Shown in pieces: positions 25,931-34,954 of a stretch of DNA of 64,000 bases. Made by a program: the position numbers and the translations under genes. Source of the stretch: Gammaproteobacteria bacterium. Lineage in GTDB: Bacteria; Pseudomonadota; Gammaproteobacteria; Ga0077536. Under the pieces are notes generated by a model, which searched no databases, was not told where the DNA came from, and saw only the letters and a program-made list of their open reading frames with translations. Numbering within the stretch: position 1 is the stretch's first letter; every line of letters starts with the position of its first letter. The stretch is taken from NCBI GenBank assembly GCA_009692365.1, contig SHZJ01000001.1, positions 90,762-154,761 of the forward strand, given 5' to 3'.

Positions 25931-27048
25931 GCGGTTGGTGTGGTGCTGAGTGCGCGCGAATTTTTTAAATTGCGAAAGACCAGCGGCTGGGCCCGCACGT
26001 CGGCCAAGGAGACTGCCGTCATGCGCGCAACCTCCGTCACCAAGCGCGCGTGATGGGTGGATTTATCGCACACGGGATCCGCGTTGGTGGCGTCTCCGGT
26101 GAGCATGAAGGCCTGACACCGGCAGCCACCGAAATCTTTGCCTTTTTCTGGGCAACTCCGACACGGTTCCTGCATCCAGGCGTCGCCGCGAAAGCGATTA
26201 AACGCCTCCGAGTCATTCCAGATAGATTCGATAGACTGGGTTTTGACGTTAGGGAAGCTGAAGCCGGGCAGTTGGCGCGCGGCGTGACAGGGCAGGGCCG
26301 AGCCATCTGGGGCGATGGTCAGGAACACCGAGCCCCAACCGTTCATGCAGGCTTTGGGTCGGGTTTCGTAGTAGTCGGGCACGACATAAAGAATTTTCAT
26401 GCGGCCCTTCAGGCGGTCTTGATACTCATGGGCGATGCGCTCGGCGCGCGCTAGCTGTTCGCGCGTGGGCAGCAGTCCGGCGACATTGAGCTTCGACCAG
26501 CCGTAGTACTGGGTGCTGGCCAGTTCGACGTAATCGGCTTTCAGGTCGATCGTCATCTTGATGATGTCTTCGATCTGATCGATATTTTGGCGATGGAGCA
26601 CGATGTTTAGCACCATTGGATAGTCGTACTGCTTGACCACCCGGGCCATCGCATACTTGTGCTCGAAGGATGCGGAGCCGCCGAGGTAGTTGTTGAGGTC
26701 CTCGTCGCTGGCCTGAAAACTGATTTGGATATGGTCCAAGCCAGCTGCTTTAAAGGCCGCCACGCGCGCCTCGTCCATCCCAACCCCGGAGGTGATGAGG
26801 TTGCTGTAGTAGCCCAGCCGCCGCGCCTCGGTGATGAGGATTTCGAGGTCGGCGCGCACCAGCGGCTCGCCGCCCGAAAAACCCAGTTGCGCGGCACCCA
26901 TGCGGCGGGCCTGCTGGAGCACGCTGAGCCATTGCTCGGTGGTGAGTTCGTCTTTGTATTGCGCGATCTCGAGCGGGTTCGAGCAGTAGGGGCACTGCAG
27001 CGGGCAGCGATAGGTCAACTCCGCCAGCAACCACAGGGGCTTACTCAT
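25927..27048 (-). CDS. pqqE: PqqA peptide cyclase, radical SAM/SPASM
   Basis: The 373-residue enzyme crosslinks the Glu and Tyr side chains of PqqA, the first committed step of PQQ synthesis. It has the radical SAM cluster motif [10 protein letters not shown], the glycine-rich [10 protein letters not shown], and a C-terminal SPASM region rich in cysteines ([30 protein letters not shown]). It is the last gene of pqqACDE and overlaps pqqD by 8 bp. Its function depends on PqqD delivering PqqA. Confidence 0.96.
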   Translation of the reverse strand: MSKPLWLLAELTYRCPLQCPYCSNPLEIAQYKDELTTEQWLSVLQQARRMGAAQLGFSGGEPLVRADLEILITEARRLGYYSNLITSGVGMDEARVAAFKAAGLDHIQISFQASDEDLNNYLGGSASFEHKYAMARVVKQYDYPMVLNIVLHRQNIDQIEDIIKMTIDLKADYVELASTQYYGWSKLNVAGLLPTREQLARAERIAHEYQDRLKGRMKILYVVPDYYETRPKACMNGWGSVFLTIAPDGSALPCHAARQLPGFSFPNVKTQSIESIWNDSEAFNRFRGDAWMQEPCRSCPEKGKDFGGCRCQAFMLTGDATNADPVCDKSTHHARLVTEVARMTAVSLADVRAQPLVFRNLKNSRALSTTPTA

Positions 27049-27331
27049 CGGCGACGGAGCGCAGCCAACCCTGGCCGTAAGCAGTTTCTACAAAATGGGT
27101 CACGTCGTGGTCGAGCGGCACCCCCGGAAACTGCAGTTTCAGGGCGGTAATCAACGCGCTGAGGGAAGTTTTGCCGTCTATGCGCTTGAGAATTTCTCCG
27201 GCGCTGGCCGACAGTTTGACCATGCCCTCGGGGTAGAGCAGGACGTGACAGTCTTGGGCTTCTTCCCACTGCAAACGAAACATGGGCGAGATGCGCGCGA
27301 TAGTCTCTGGGGTAATGGTAGGTTCAGACAT
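27041..27331 (-). CDS. pqqD: PqqD peptide chaperone
   Basis: The 96-residue PqqD binds PqqA and presents it to PqqE. The fold is clear from [40 protein letters not shown] and the closing [14 protein letters not shown]. It overlaps pqqC by 8 bp upstream and pqqE by 8 bp downstream, indicating strong translational coupling. Confidence 0.95.
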   Translation of the reverse strand: MSEPTITPETIARISPMFRLQWEEAQDCHVLLYPEGMVKLSASAGEILKRIDGKTSLSALITALKLQFPGVPLDHDVTHFVETAYGQGWLRSVADE

Positions 27332-28079
27332 TGGGGCAACTGAAAAAAGGCGGTTTGTGTTCGATGTAGGCCAGCCACATCGCGTCCAACATGGTCCACA
27401 GCACGTTGAGCTTGAACTGGAGAATGCTCAGCGCGTATTCCTGCTCGCTGCGGGTTTGGAAATGGGCCAAGGAAATTTTCAAGCCGTGCTCGACGTCGCG
27501 GCGGGCTTCGCTCAAGCGGGTGCGGAAATACCGATAGCCCCGGGCGTCGATCCAGGGGTAGAGCGCCGGCCAGCGATCGAGGCGGCGCTGGTGGAGGGTC
27601 GGGGCGAAGAGTTCGGTTAGCGAGGAGCAGGCGGCCTCCTCGAAGGTGGCGCGGCGCGCAAAATTGACATAGGCATCCACCGCGAAGCGCACGCCCGGTA
27701 GCACACCTTCGCCGCTTTCCAAGTAGGCCCGCTCCAGACCCACGGCGGCCCCCAACTGCAGCCAAGCCTCGATGCCGCCTTCGTCGCCGGCCAGGCCGTC
27801 GTGATCGAGGATGCGTTGGATCCACGCCCGCCGGGCGTCCCGTTCGGTGCAATTGGCCAATACCGCGGCGTCTTTCAAGGGGATGCACTGTTGGTAGTAG
27901 AAACGATTGGTCACCCAGCCTTGCACCGCCTCGCGGCTCACGCCGTGCTCGTTCATTTGCACATGGAAGGGGTGATGGAGATGGTAATAGCGCTCTTTGG
28001 CGCGCAGGCGTTGCTCGAACTCGCTAAGCGTCCAGGGGGCTTCTTGCGTTGGGCGGCGGCGGATAGAAAATTCGGGCAC
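27324..28079 (-). CDS. pqqC: Pyrroloquinoline-quinone synthase
   Basis: The 251-residue cofactor-less oxidase catalyses the last ring closure and eight-electron oxidation to PQQ. Recognisable stretches are [16 protein letters not shown] with catalytic histidines, [36 protein letters not shown] and FFRTRL-like [19 protein letters not shown]. The N-terminus is preceded by a 77-bp gap holding a hairpin after pqqA. A full-length, well-conserved member. Confidence 0.96.
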   Translation of the reverse strand: MPEFSIRRRPTQEAPWTLSEFEQRLRAKERYYHLHHPFHVQMNEHGVSREAVQGWVTNRFYYQQCIPLKDAAVLANCTERDARRAWIQRILDHDGLAGDEGGIEAWLQLGAAVGLERAYLESGEGVLPGVRFAVDAYVNFARRATFEEAACSSLTELFAPTLHQRRLDRWPALYPWIDARGYRYFRTRLSEARRDVEHGLKISLAHFQTRSEQEYALSILQFKLNVLWTMLDAMWLAYIEHKPPFFSCPNV

Positions 28080-28116
28080 TGGGGGGACGCGGGCCTCGGT
28101 CGGGGCGTAAGATCCC

Positions 28117-28136
28117 GAGGGCCGTTGCCGGCCCTC
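28117..28136 (-). terminator. Hairpin between pqqA and pqqC
   Basis: GAGGGCCG (28117-28124), loop TTGC, CGGCCCTC (28129-28136): an 8-bp perfect stem just after the pqqA stop with no T-run. It could act as a partial terminator or an mRNA 3' stabiliser, allowing much higher pqqA than pqqCDE transcript levels as reported in other PQQ producers. Confidence 0.5.
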
Positions 28137-28156
28137 AGGGGGCGTGCATCACGCGA

Positions 28157-28231
28157 TCAACGGTTGTTGATATACATCGTGACTTCGAAGCCGAAACGCA
28201 CGTCATCAAACGACGGGGTCTGCCAAGCCAT
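28157..28231 (-). CDS. pqqA: PQQ precursor peptide
   Basis: A 24-residue peptide, MAWQTPSFDDVRFG then FEVTMYINNR, with the conserved E-x-x-x-Y (EVTMY) whose Glu and Tyr become the PQQ skeleton. ATG 28231 has an AGGAG site eight bases upstream. It is the first gene of the pqqACDE operon. It is much shorter than most automatic gene-length cut-offs and easy to miss. Confidence 0.95.
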   Translation of the reverse strand: MAWQTPSFDDVRFGFEVTMYINNR

Positions 28232-28475
28232 GGTGTGAACTCCTATAAACTTTTCTTCTGGGTATCGCAGCGGTTGAGGCGCGACTTCCACGCTGACAGA
28301 ATGTGCCGTCTGCGTCCAGTTCGACGCAGCACCAAGCGTGCCATCCGTTGCGGCCGCTGGCCCCCACGCCAGCCCAACGAAAATCAGTCGCTTAGAACCG
28401 AATGTCACCGTGACCGATCGTCTGGCGCGGGATGACGCCCCGACTTGGTTGTTATGGGACAGAGGAGTGGTTGTT

Positions 28476-29156
28476 TTGAACCAGATAGGCAGCCCTCCGC
28501 AACCGGTGCCGCCAGCAGGCGCGGCACGAGTCCCGGGACCAGCACCGCAAGCGGGACCATCCTTAGCCCCGCAGGCCCTGATCCGCGAGGCGATCGTGAT
28601 CACGCTAGACGCCGACGGCGCGCCCCACATCACCCCGCTGGGCTATCGCATGATTGGCGATGAGGTGCTCTTGGCGCCTTTCATAGCCTCGCAAACCCTC
28701 GCCAATTTACGCCGCAGCCCGCACGCCGTACTGAATTTTACGGACGACGTGCGCATTCTCGCGGGTTGTCTGACCGGGCGTCGGGACTGGCCAACGCGCC
28801 CGGCGCTGCGCGGCCCGGTGCCGCGCTTGGCCGAGGCTTTGGCGCACTGGGAACTGGCGGTGCTAGCGGTGGTGGAGGACGCCGAACGGCCCCAATTTCG
28901 GTGCGCCATCGTCGCCCGCGCCGTGCATGGCGAATTCACGGGCTTTAGTCGCGCCCAGTCGGCGGTGCTGGAGGCCGCCATTTTGGTGTCGCGGTTGGAC
29001 CGCTTAGCACCCGCCAAGGTGGCCCGCGAGCTAGGCTACCTGCGCAGCGCCATCGATAAGACCGCCGGCCCGCGCGAGCAGGTGGCCTGGGCTTGGCTGC
29101 TGGCAGCGGTTCAGGCGCATCCGCGTCACCGGGCGCACGCGGGCGGCGCGCGGTGA
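28476..29156 (+). CDS. DUF447 family protein (methanopterin-linked flavin-reductase-like fold)
   Basis: The conserved part begins at ALIREAIVITLDADGAPHITPLGY (from about nt 28577) and continues with PFIASQTLANLRRSPHAVLNFTDD and AQSAVLEAAILVSRLDRL. This matches DUF447, a split-barrel FMN-binding-like family of archaeal methanogens and tetrahydromethanopterin-using methylotrophs. Its exact reaction is not established. The start is unclear: the frame is open from 28338, GTG 28467 abuts an AGAGGA site, and TTG 28476 has proper spacing to it. The region before 28577 is proline-rich and not conserved. mfnB follows after 5 bp. Confidence 0.82.
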   Translation: MNQIGSPPQPVPPAGAARVPGPAPQAGPSLAPQALIREAIVITLDADGAPHITPLGYRMIGDEVLLAPFIASQTLANLRRSPHAVLNFTDDVRILAGCLTGRRDWPTRPALRGPVPRLAEALAHWELAVLAVVEDAERPQFRCAIVARAVHGEFTGFSRAQSAVLEAAILVSRLDRLAPAKVARELGYLRSAIDKTAGPREQVAWAWLLAAVQAHPRHRAHAGGAR

Positions 29157-29161
29157 CCGCC

Positions 29162-29839
29162 ATGCTCGCGAGCGTGCGCAGTCTGGCCGAAGCCCAGGTG
29201 GTCGCGGCCTGTGGCGTGCCGTGGATCGACCTCAAGGAGCCTGCCGATGGCGCGCTGGGGGCTGTCCCGTTGGCGGTGGTGCGGGCCGTGGTGGGGCAAT
29301 TTGGCGCCACGCATATTCTCAGCGCCACCATCGGCGACTGCTGGGAGAATCCGGCCGTCATGCCCGCGCGGGTCGCCGCGCTGGCGGCCACGGGGGTGGC
29401 TTACGCCAAGATTGGCCTGGCTGGCCAGCGGCCCACGCCAGCGCTGCTCGCGGCGCTGGCGCTGGCGACCACAGGTCCCTGCGGGGTGATCGCGGTGTGC
29501 TTTGCCGAGGCGCCGCCCACGCTGGCCGACCTGCGCCAACTGGCGGCGACCGGCATCGCCGGCATCATGCTCGATACGGCGCGCAAGGAGGGGCCGGGGC
29601 TGGGCGCGCTGCTGGAACGGGCGCAACTGCAGGGCTTCGTGCGCGGCGTCGCGGGGCTGGGCCTGCTCTGCGGACTGGCCGGGCGGCTGGCCGCGGCGGA
29701 GGTTCCCGCACTCTTGGGCCTGGCGCCGGACTATCTGGGTTTTCGCAGCGCCTTGTGCGTGCACGCGCAGCGCGTAGCCACCGTGGAGGCGGCACAGGTG
29801 CAGGCGCTGTGCGCTTTGTTTGCGCCGGCGGTAGGGTGA
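29162..29839 (+). CDS. mfnB: (5-formylfuran-3-yl)methyl phosphate synthase
   Basis: The 225-residue TIM-barrel enzyme (formerly DUF556) condenses two glyceraldehyde-3-phosphate molecules into the furan precursor of methanofuran. The Schiff-base lysine region VPWIDLKEPADGALGA and the second lysine in VAYAKIGLAG are present, followed by IAGIMLDTARKEG and LGFRSALC. In bacteria it occurs with the tetrahydromethanopterin/methanofuran C1 pathway of methylotrophs. ATG 29162 is 5 bp after DUF447, so the two are co-transcribed, probably with the pterin dehydratase gene 34 bp downstream. Confidence 0.9.
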   Translation: MLASVRSLAEAQVVAACGVPWIDLKEPADGALGAVPLAVVRAVVGQFGATHILSATIGDCWENPAVMPARVAALAATGVAYAKIGLAGQRPTPALLAALALATTGPCGVIAVCFAEAPPTLADLRQLAATGIAGIMLDTARKEGPGLGALLERAQLQGFVRGVAGLGLLCGLAGRLAAAEVPALLGLAPDYLGFRSALCVHAQRVATVEAAQVQALCALFAPAVG

Positions 29840-29873
29840 CCCTTAACTTCTTTAATCTCAGCAGAGGTGCGTG

Positions 29874-30275
29874 ATGGCGAAGCGGGAAAAAAAACCTGAA
29901 CGGGTCTATGAGCCGGCCGAAACGACCCAGAAACTGACAGAAATCCTGCCGCAGTGGACGCTCAAGGAGGGTTGGATACGGCGGACTTATCGGACCTCCG
30001 GCTGGAAAGCGACCCTGATGGCGGTCAATACCATCGGCCATCTGGCCGAGGCTGCCTGGCACCACCCGGACCTCACTGTGTCGTACGCGTTCGTCACGGT
30101 GAAACTGCAGAATCACGCCGCGAAGGGCATCACGGACAAAGATTTTGAGCTGGCGCGAAAAATTGAGGAAGTACTGATGTGGCAGCCGGGCGCGGACGCC
30201 GCCAGCGCGCTGGAGGGCACCCCGGAAGACCCCCGTTTCAAGTATCTGAAATACGCTCCGGTGGTGGTCGGCTAG
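29874..30275 (+). CDS. Pterin-4a-carbinolamine dehydratase family protein
   Basis: A 133-residue PCD/DcoH-type protein with the active-site segment [20 protein letters not shown] followed by [15 protein letters not shown]. The classic family dehydrates 4a-hydroxytetrahydrobiopterin. Homologues accompany methanopterin-biosynthesis genes in methylotrophs, where a pterin-modifying or regulatory role is suspected. An AGAGG site precedes ATG 29874. It has a longer C-terminal tail than usual ([18 protein letters not shown] onward). Its stop overlaps the convergent moaC stop. Confidence 0.87.
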   Translation: MAKREKKPERVYEPAETTQKLTEILPQWTLKEGWIRRTYRTSGWKATLMAVNTIGHLAEAAWHHPDLTVSYAFVTVKLQNHAAKGITDKDFELARKIEEVLMWQPGADAASALEGTPEDPRFKYLKYAPVVVG

Positions 30276-30772
30276 GCGCTCGCCGGTGCCTCGTCCGGGC
30301 GCCGCCAGTGGCCGGAACGACCACCCAATTTTTCGAGCAGGCAGACCTCGCTGATGGTCATCCCGCGGTCCACTGCCTTGCACATGTCGTAAATCGTCAG
30401 CAGGGCGATTTGCACGGCGCACAGCGCTTCCATTTCGACGCCGGTCTGGCCAATGGTATCCACCTGAGCCTCGCAGCGCACCGCGGCCGGCGTGGTTTCG
30501 AGGGTGAGGGCGAGGTCGACCGCGGTGAGCGCCAGCGGGTGGCACAGCGGAATGAGGTCGGCCGTGCGTTTTGCCCCCATGATGCCGGCGAGACGGGCAA
30601 CCCCCAACACGTCGCCCTTTTTATGCGTGCCCGCGGCAATCATCGCGAGCGTCGCGGGGTCCATGAGGATGCGGCCGCCGGCGCGCGCGCGACGCCGGGT
30701 GGCGGGCTTGTCGCCGACGTCTACCATGTGGGCATCGCCCTGCGCGTTAAAATGCGTGAAGCCGTTGGACAT
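30272..30772 (-). CDS. moaC: Cyclic pyranopterin monophosphate synthase
   Basis: The 166-residue enzyme completes cPMP, the first molybdopterin intermediate, after MoaA. Signature stretches [40 protein letters not shown] and [20 protein letters not shown], with [16 protein letters not shown], are all intact. It is transcribed alone, divergent from moaD and convergent with the pterin dehydratase gene. Confidence 0.96.
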   Translation of the reverse strand: MSNGFTHFNAQGDAHMVDVGDKPATRRRARAGGRILMDPATLAMIAAGTHKKGDVLGVARLAGIMGAKRTADLIPLCHPLALTAVDLALTLETTPAAVRCEAQVDTIGQTGVEMEALCAVQIALLTIYDMCKAVDRGMTISEVCLLEKLGGRSGHWRRPDEAPASA

Positions 30773-30852
30773 GCCTGTTTACCTCGCGCGTGCGCTAGAA
30801 TCGGCCGCACTCTACCTTAAAGCGCCGCAGGTCGTCCCCGCCAGTGAGTTCA

Positions 30853-31101
30853 ATGCCGCTTATCACCCTGAAGCTTTTTGCCAGCCTGGCGGAAACCCAT
30901 GGCTGGCGCGAACGCCAGCGGGCGTGGGTCGCGGGCATTCGGGTGATCGATCTCTGGTGCGCGGAAACCGGGCAGTCGGGGTTGCCGGCGCGGGTGCTGT
31001 GCGCGCGCAATATGGACTATTGCCCGCCCGAAACCCCGGTGACGCCGGGTGACGAAATCGCTTTTTTCCCCCCGGTCACGGGCGGTGCCCATGCCTGTTA
31101 G
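30853..31101 (+). CDS. moaD: Molybdopterin synthase sulfur-carrier subunit with a C-terminal extension
   Basis: The 82-residue ubiquitin-like protein (ITLKLFASLAETHGW; VTPGDEIAFFPPVTGG) donates sulfur from a C-terminal thiocarboxylate. MoaD normally ends in Gly-Gly. Here GG is followed by AHAC before the TAG at 31099-31101, so the reactive glycine is not terminal as encoded. ATG 30853 is preferred; GTG 30844 adds three residues. The gene overlaps moaE by 11 bp, and the extra codons lie within that overlap. Confidence 0.9.
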   Translation: MPLITLKLFASLAETHGWRERQRAWVAGIRVIDLWCAETGQSGLPARVLCARNMDYCPPETPVTPGDEIAFFPPVTGGAHAC

Positions 31102-31546
31102 CGTGCGCTCCGCACCCTTTGAGCCTTACGCGGAAGTGGCCGCACACCAGCACGCGGTATTTGGTGGACGCGGGCAATTTGGCGCGACCGCGGTATTTGT
31201 CGGCACGATGCGCGATTTCAACGAAGGCGATGCGGTGCAGGGCATGACGCTCGAGCATTATCCTGGCATGACCGAGCGCCATCTGGACGATATTTGCGCG
31301 ACGGCCAGCGGCCGCTGGCCGCTGCTGGAAACGCTGGTCATCCACCGCGTCGGCGAAATCTTCCCGGGGGAGGCGATCGTCCTGGTGGTGGTCTGGTCAG
31401 CGCATCGCCAAGCCGCTTTCGACGCTTGCCGGGAGATCATGGAAGCACTCAAGTCCCGGGCGCCGTTCTGGAAAAAAGAGCGCCTGGCGACGGGCACGCG
31501 CTGGGTCACCGGTAACACGGCGGGTTACCCCGCGAGCAAACCTTAA
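31091..31546 (+). CDS. moaE: Molybdopterin synthase catalytic subunit
   Basis: The 151-residue MoaE converts cPMP to molybdopterin with MoaD. The conserved AVFVGTMRDFNEGD, LEHYPGMTERHLDDI, HRVGEIFPGE, VWSAHRQAAFDACREIMEAL and APFWKKE with the catalytic lysines are present. ATG 31091 overlaps the moaD end by 11 bp. pqqB begins 19 bp downstream in the same direction. Confidence 0.95.
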   Translation: MPVSVRSAPFEPYAEVAAHQHAVFGGRGQFGATAVFVGTMRDFNEGDAVQGMTLEHYPGMTERHLDDICATASGRWPLLETLVIHRVGEIFPGEAIVLVVVWSAHRQAAFDACREIMEALKSRAPFWKKERLATGTRWVTGNTAGYPASKP

Positions 31547-31565
31547 GCGACGCGAGGGCGCGGCA

Positions 31566-32501
31566 ATGCACATCAGAGTGCTGGGCTCGGCCGCCGGCGG
31601 TGGCTACCCACAGTGGAACTGTAATCACCCCAATTCGCGGCGCGCGCGGGCCGGCGAGCCCGCCGCGACCCAGCGTACCCAGTCGTCGATCGCGGTGAGT
31701 GCGGATGGGGTGCGCTGGCTGCTGTGCAATGCCTCGCCCGACCTGCGGCAGCAAATCAACGACAACCCGGTGTTGCAGCCCGTCGCCGCTGGGCCCCTGC
31801 GGGCTAGCCCGCTGGCGGCAGTGTTGCTGACCAATGCAGATGTCGACCACGTGACGGGCTTGCTCACGCTGCGCGAATCGCAGGCGTTCACGCTCTACGC
31901 CACCCCCCGCGTGTTGGAGGTGCTGGCCATGAATTCTATTTTTAACGTCCTCAATCCCGCTTTTGTCGCGCGCCGGCCTATGCCGCTCGACAGCCCTTGG
32001 CAGCCGGTCGCGAGCGACGGCGCATTGCTCGGTTTAACCATCACCGCTTTTGCGGTGCCGGGTAAGGTCGCCTTGTGGCTGGAAGATGCCACCCGCCCGG
32101 TGGACATCGGCGCGCTCACCCAAGACACCATCGCCCTTGAGATCGGTGGGCTCGAGCCGGGTCGGCGTTTTTTTTATATTCCCGCCTGCGCCCGCATGAC
32201 GCCGGCACTCGCGGCGCGCCTGCAGGGGGCGGCGTTGGTGTTTTTTGACGGCACGCTGTGGGTGGACGATGAAATGATTCAGGCGGGCGTGGGGCTGAAG
32301 ACGGGGCAGCGCATGGGCCATTTGAGCGTGGCGGGCGCGGGCGGCAGCATGGCCCTGCTCGCGGACCTTGCGATCCAACGCAAGGTTTTTATCCACATCA
32401 ACACCACCAACCCCATTTTGCTCGACGACAGCCCCGAGCGGGCGGCGGTCATCAGCGCGGGCTGGGAAGTGGCCTACGACGGCATGCAACTCGTGCTGTA
32501 A
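31566..32501 (+). CDS. pqqB: PQQ biosynthesis hydroxylase
   Basis: The 311-residue metallo-beta-lactamase-fold protein hydroxylates the crosslinked PqqA-derived dipeptide during PQQ maturation. Signatures are RVLGSAAGGGYPQWNCNH, NASPDLRQQI, LTNADVDHVTGLLTLRE, FFYIPACARM, FFDGTLW and FIHINTTNPIL. It lies 3.3 kb from pqqACDE and on the other strand, forming an apparent moaDE-pqqB transcription unit instead of the common pqqABCDE order. Confidence 0.96.
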   Translation: MHIRVLGSAAGGGYPQWNCNHPNSRRARAGEPAATQRTQSSIAVSADGVRWLLCNASPDLRQQINDNPVLQPVAAGPLRASPLAAVLLTNADVDHVTGLLTLRESQAFTLYATPRVLEVLAMNSIFNVLNPAFVARRPMPLDSPWQPVASDGALLGLTITAFAVPGKVALWLEDATRPVDIGALTQDTIALEIGGLEPGRRFFYIPACARMTPALAARLQGAALVFFDGTLWVDDEMIQAGVGLKTGQRMGHLSVAGAGGSMALLADLAIQRKVFIHINTTNPILLDDSPERAAVISAGWEVAYDGMQLVL

Positions 32502-32543
32502 GCGCGCGCGGCCCGCGGCTAAGCCGTCCTAGCGCCGGTTGTT

Positions 32544-33812
32544 CTAGCCCATGAAGTCGAAGGGCTGCACGCAAACTTCGGTGTGGGCCGCCACCTGCGC
32601 GGTGTCTAAGTCCAGCACGATGAAACAGTTTGCGTTCGACATGGAGCTGAGTATCCCCGAGCCTTGGTCGCCGGTCGGTGTTACCTGCAGCCCGCCCTGT
32701 GCGTCGAGAGCCAGCAGCCCACGCTGGAATTCCAGCCGGCCCGGCCTTTTTTTGAGCGCTGCCGTGGTGCGCGCGGTGAGCGTCCAGGCCGTGCGCGGCG
32801 TGGTGCCCATCAGCTTCTCCAGCGTGGGTTGCACAAACAGATAGAAGGTCACCATCACCGACACCGGATTGCCCGGCAAGCCAAAAAAACTCGCCCCGCC
32901 GATGCGCCCGAAAGCCAGCGGTCGACCCGGTTTCATCGCCACTTTCCAGAAACGCACTTCGCCCAATTCAGCGAGCACCGCTTTGGTGTAATCCGCTTCG
33001 CCGACCGACACCCCGCCGCTGGTGATCACCACATCGGCCATGGCAGCGGCGCTGGTGAACGCTGCCGACAGCGCGGCCGGATCGTCCCGGATGACGCCCA
33101 AGTCGAAGGCGTCAACCCCTAGGCGGGCGAGCATGCCGAACAGCGTGTAGCGATTGCTGTCGTAAATATCGCCGCGACCCAGGGGCTCGCCCAGCGAACG
33201 CAGTTCGTCCCCGGTGGAAAAAAATGCCACCCGCACGCGCCGCACGACCGTAACTTCGCCGATCCCCAGGGAAGCAATCAGCCCTAAATCGGCGGGTGAG
33301 AGGCGCCGACCGGCGGGCAACACGGTGCTGCCCAACGCGAGGTCTTCGCCGGGCAAACGCACGTGCTGGCCGCGGCGATGGCAGGCTTCGATTGCAACTT
33401 CGCCGGCCACCTCGCGGGTCTGCTCTTGCAGCACGACGGTGTCGGCACCCGCTGGGACCACCGCACCGGTCATGATGCGCACGGCCTCGCCCGCCCCCAG
33501 CGTGCCGGTAAATGGTTTGCCGGCGAGGGAGGCACCGACCACCCGCAGCCAGACCAGCCCCTGCGCGGGGACGTCGTTGGCGTTTAACGCATAACCATCC
33601 ATCGCGGAGTTGGGGTGCGCCGGCACCGCCGCGGGCGCGCTGATAGCCTGCGGTAGAACCCGCCCGAGTGCCGCCCGCAGATTGACGCGCTCGCTGTCGC
33701 GCAGCGGGGTGACGGCGGCGAGCAGGTTTTGCAGCGCGGCCGCGCAGGTGAGCGAGCCCAGGTCGTAGTCGTCCTCGCAGCTGGCCGGGGGCTGGTTGGC
33801 GGCGTCGTTCAA
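32544..33812 (-). CDS. moeA: Molybdopterin molybdenumtransferase
   Basis: The 422-residue MoeA inserts molybdate into adenylylated molybdopterin. Motifs: PAHPNSAMDGYALNA, VRIMTGAVVPAGADTVV, FFSTGDELRSLGEPLGRGDI, TSGGVSVGEADYT, MKPGRPLAFG, and FGLPGNPVSVMVTFYLF. The end FDFMG is intact. It overlaps the upstream mobAB gene by 4 bp, so both are translated together. Confidence 0.95.
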   Translation of the reverse strand: MNDAANQPPASCEDDYDLGSLTCAAALQNLLAAVTPLRDSERVNLRAALGRVLPQAISAPAAVPAHPNSAMDGYALNANDVPAQGLVWLRVVGASLAGKPFTGTLGAGEAVRIMTGAVVPAGADTVVLQEQTREVAGEVAIEACHRRGQHVRLPGEDLALGSTVLPAGRRLSPADLGLIASLGIGEVTVVRRVRVAFFSTGDELRSLGEPLGRGDIYDSNRYTLFGMLARLGVDAFDLGVIRDDPAALSAAFTSAAAMADVVITSGGVSVGEADYTKAVLAELGEVRFWKVAMKPGRPLAFGRIGGASFFGLPGNPVSVMVTFYLFVQPTLEKLMGTTPRTAWTLTARTTAALKKRPGRLEFQRGLLALDAQGGLQVTPTGDQGSGILSSMSNANCFIVLDLDTAQVAAHTEVCVQPFDFMG

Positions 33813-34927
33813 CTGGGCTGCTCCAAGGTTTGGGCGCGTTGGCGTTGCCAGATAAATTCCGCAATGCGCGCGCCGTCGTTGAGGTCGAACCGCGGGAGGT
33901 CGCGCGGCAGGGTTACGGGCCCGTCGGTGGCGACCGCCAGGATGGAGTGGTCATCGACGCACAATAGTTCGCGACCCAGCGCGGGCCGATGCACTTCCAG
34001 TTTGGGAAACTGCTCATGGCGAAAACCTTCCACCAAGATGAGATCGAGGTCGGGGGCGGCGATGCGGGTCAGGAGTTCGCGCAGCGGTGGGTCGCCGCCT
34101 TCCTCGCGCTCCGCCAGCAGCGCCCAGCGCCGGCTGGAGGCCACCAGCACACGGGCGGCACCCGCCTGCCGCAGTTCGTAGCTGTCTTTGCCCGGGCGGT
34201 CTAGCTCGAACTGGTGATGAGCGTGCTTGATCACGCCCACCCGCAGACCGCGCGCGCGCAGCGCGGGCAATAGTTGGGTGAGTAGGGTGGTCTTGCCGCT
34301 GCCGCTGTAGCCCGCGATGCCGAGCACCCGGGCAAAGCGCTCGCGCTCGAGGCGCTGCGCGGCGGCCACAAAATCTGCTTCCAGATTGAGATTGGCGAAC
34401 GCGCTGGTGTGGGCGAAGTCCACGACCGCCAAGCGTTGCGCGCGATACCACTGTGCCAAGCGGCGGTTCTCGCCCGCCATGAAGGTACTCAACGAGTGGT
34501 GGAGACGGGTCCGCAGCAGCGCAAACACCGGCTGGAGTTCGCCCCCGGCCCGCGCCACGGCGATCTCGGCGTCCTCGCGCTGCAAGGCCTCTTGCAGCCG
34601 GCTGACTAAGTCGGTGGGTAAAAACGGGCTGTCGCAGGGCACCACGGCCAGCAGCGCGTGGGTGGCGCGCGCGAAGCCTGCGGCGATCCCGGCCAACGGG
34701 CCGGGAAAGTCGTGACGGAGGTCGCCGATAACCGGGTGGCCCAGCGCGGCGTAGGCCGCTTCGTTGCGATTGGCGTTGAGTAGAAGTTGGTCGACCTGCG
34801 GCGCAAAGCGTTTGACGACCCGCGCGCCGAGGCTTTCATCGCCTAAGAGGATCAGGCCTTTGTCGCGTCCGCCTAGCCGACTGCCCTGCCCACCCGCGAG
34901 GACGAGACCTGTGATGCGTTCCGCCAT
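33809..34927 (-). CDS. MobA-MobB fusion: molybdenum cofactor guanylyltransferase and GTP-binding adaptor
   Basis: Residues 1-200 are MobA, with LVLAGGQGSRLGGRDKGLI, GDLRHDFPGPLAGIAAG and VPCDSPFLPTDL. Residues 205-372 are MobB, with the P-loop IAGYSGSGKTTLLTQLLPAL, VIKHAHHQF and LILVEGFRHE. MobA attaches GMP to Mo-molybdopterin and MobB assists. The two are separate proteins in E. coli; here they are one polypeptide. ATG 34927 is favoured, with GTG 34936 possible. moaA lies upstream after a 27-bp gap, making a moaA-mobAB-moeA operon. Confidence 0.93.
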   Translation of the reverse strand: MAERITGLVLAGGQGSRLGGRDKGLILLGDESLGARVVKRFAPQVDQLLLNANRNEAAYAALGHPVIGDLRHDFPGPLAGIAAGFARATHALLAVVPCDSPFLPTDLVSRLQEALQREDAEIAVARAGGELQPVFALLRTRLHHSLSTFMAGENRRLAQWYRAQRLAVVDFAHTSAFANLNLEADFVAAAQRLERERFARVLGIAGYSGSGKTTLLTQLLPALRARGLRVGVIKHAHHQFELDRPGKDSYELRQAGAARVLVASSRRWALLAEREEGGDPPLRELLTRIAAPDLDLILVEGFRHEQFPKLEVHRPALGRELLCVDDHSILAVATDGPVTLPRDLPRFDLNDGARIAEFIWQRQRAQTLEQPS

Positions 34928-34954
34928 CTGCTGCACTATTGCGGGGCTAAACGA

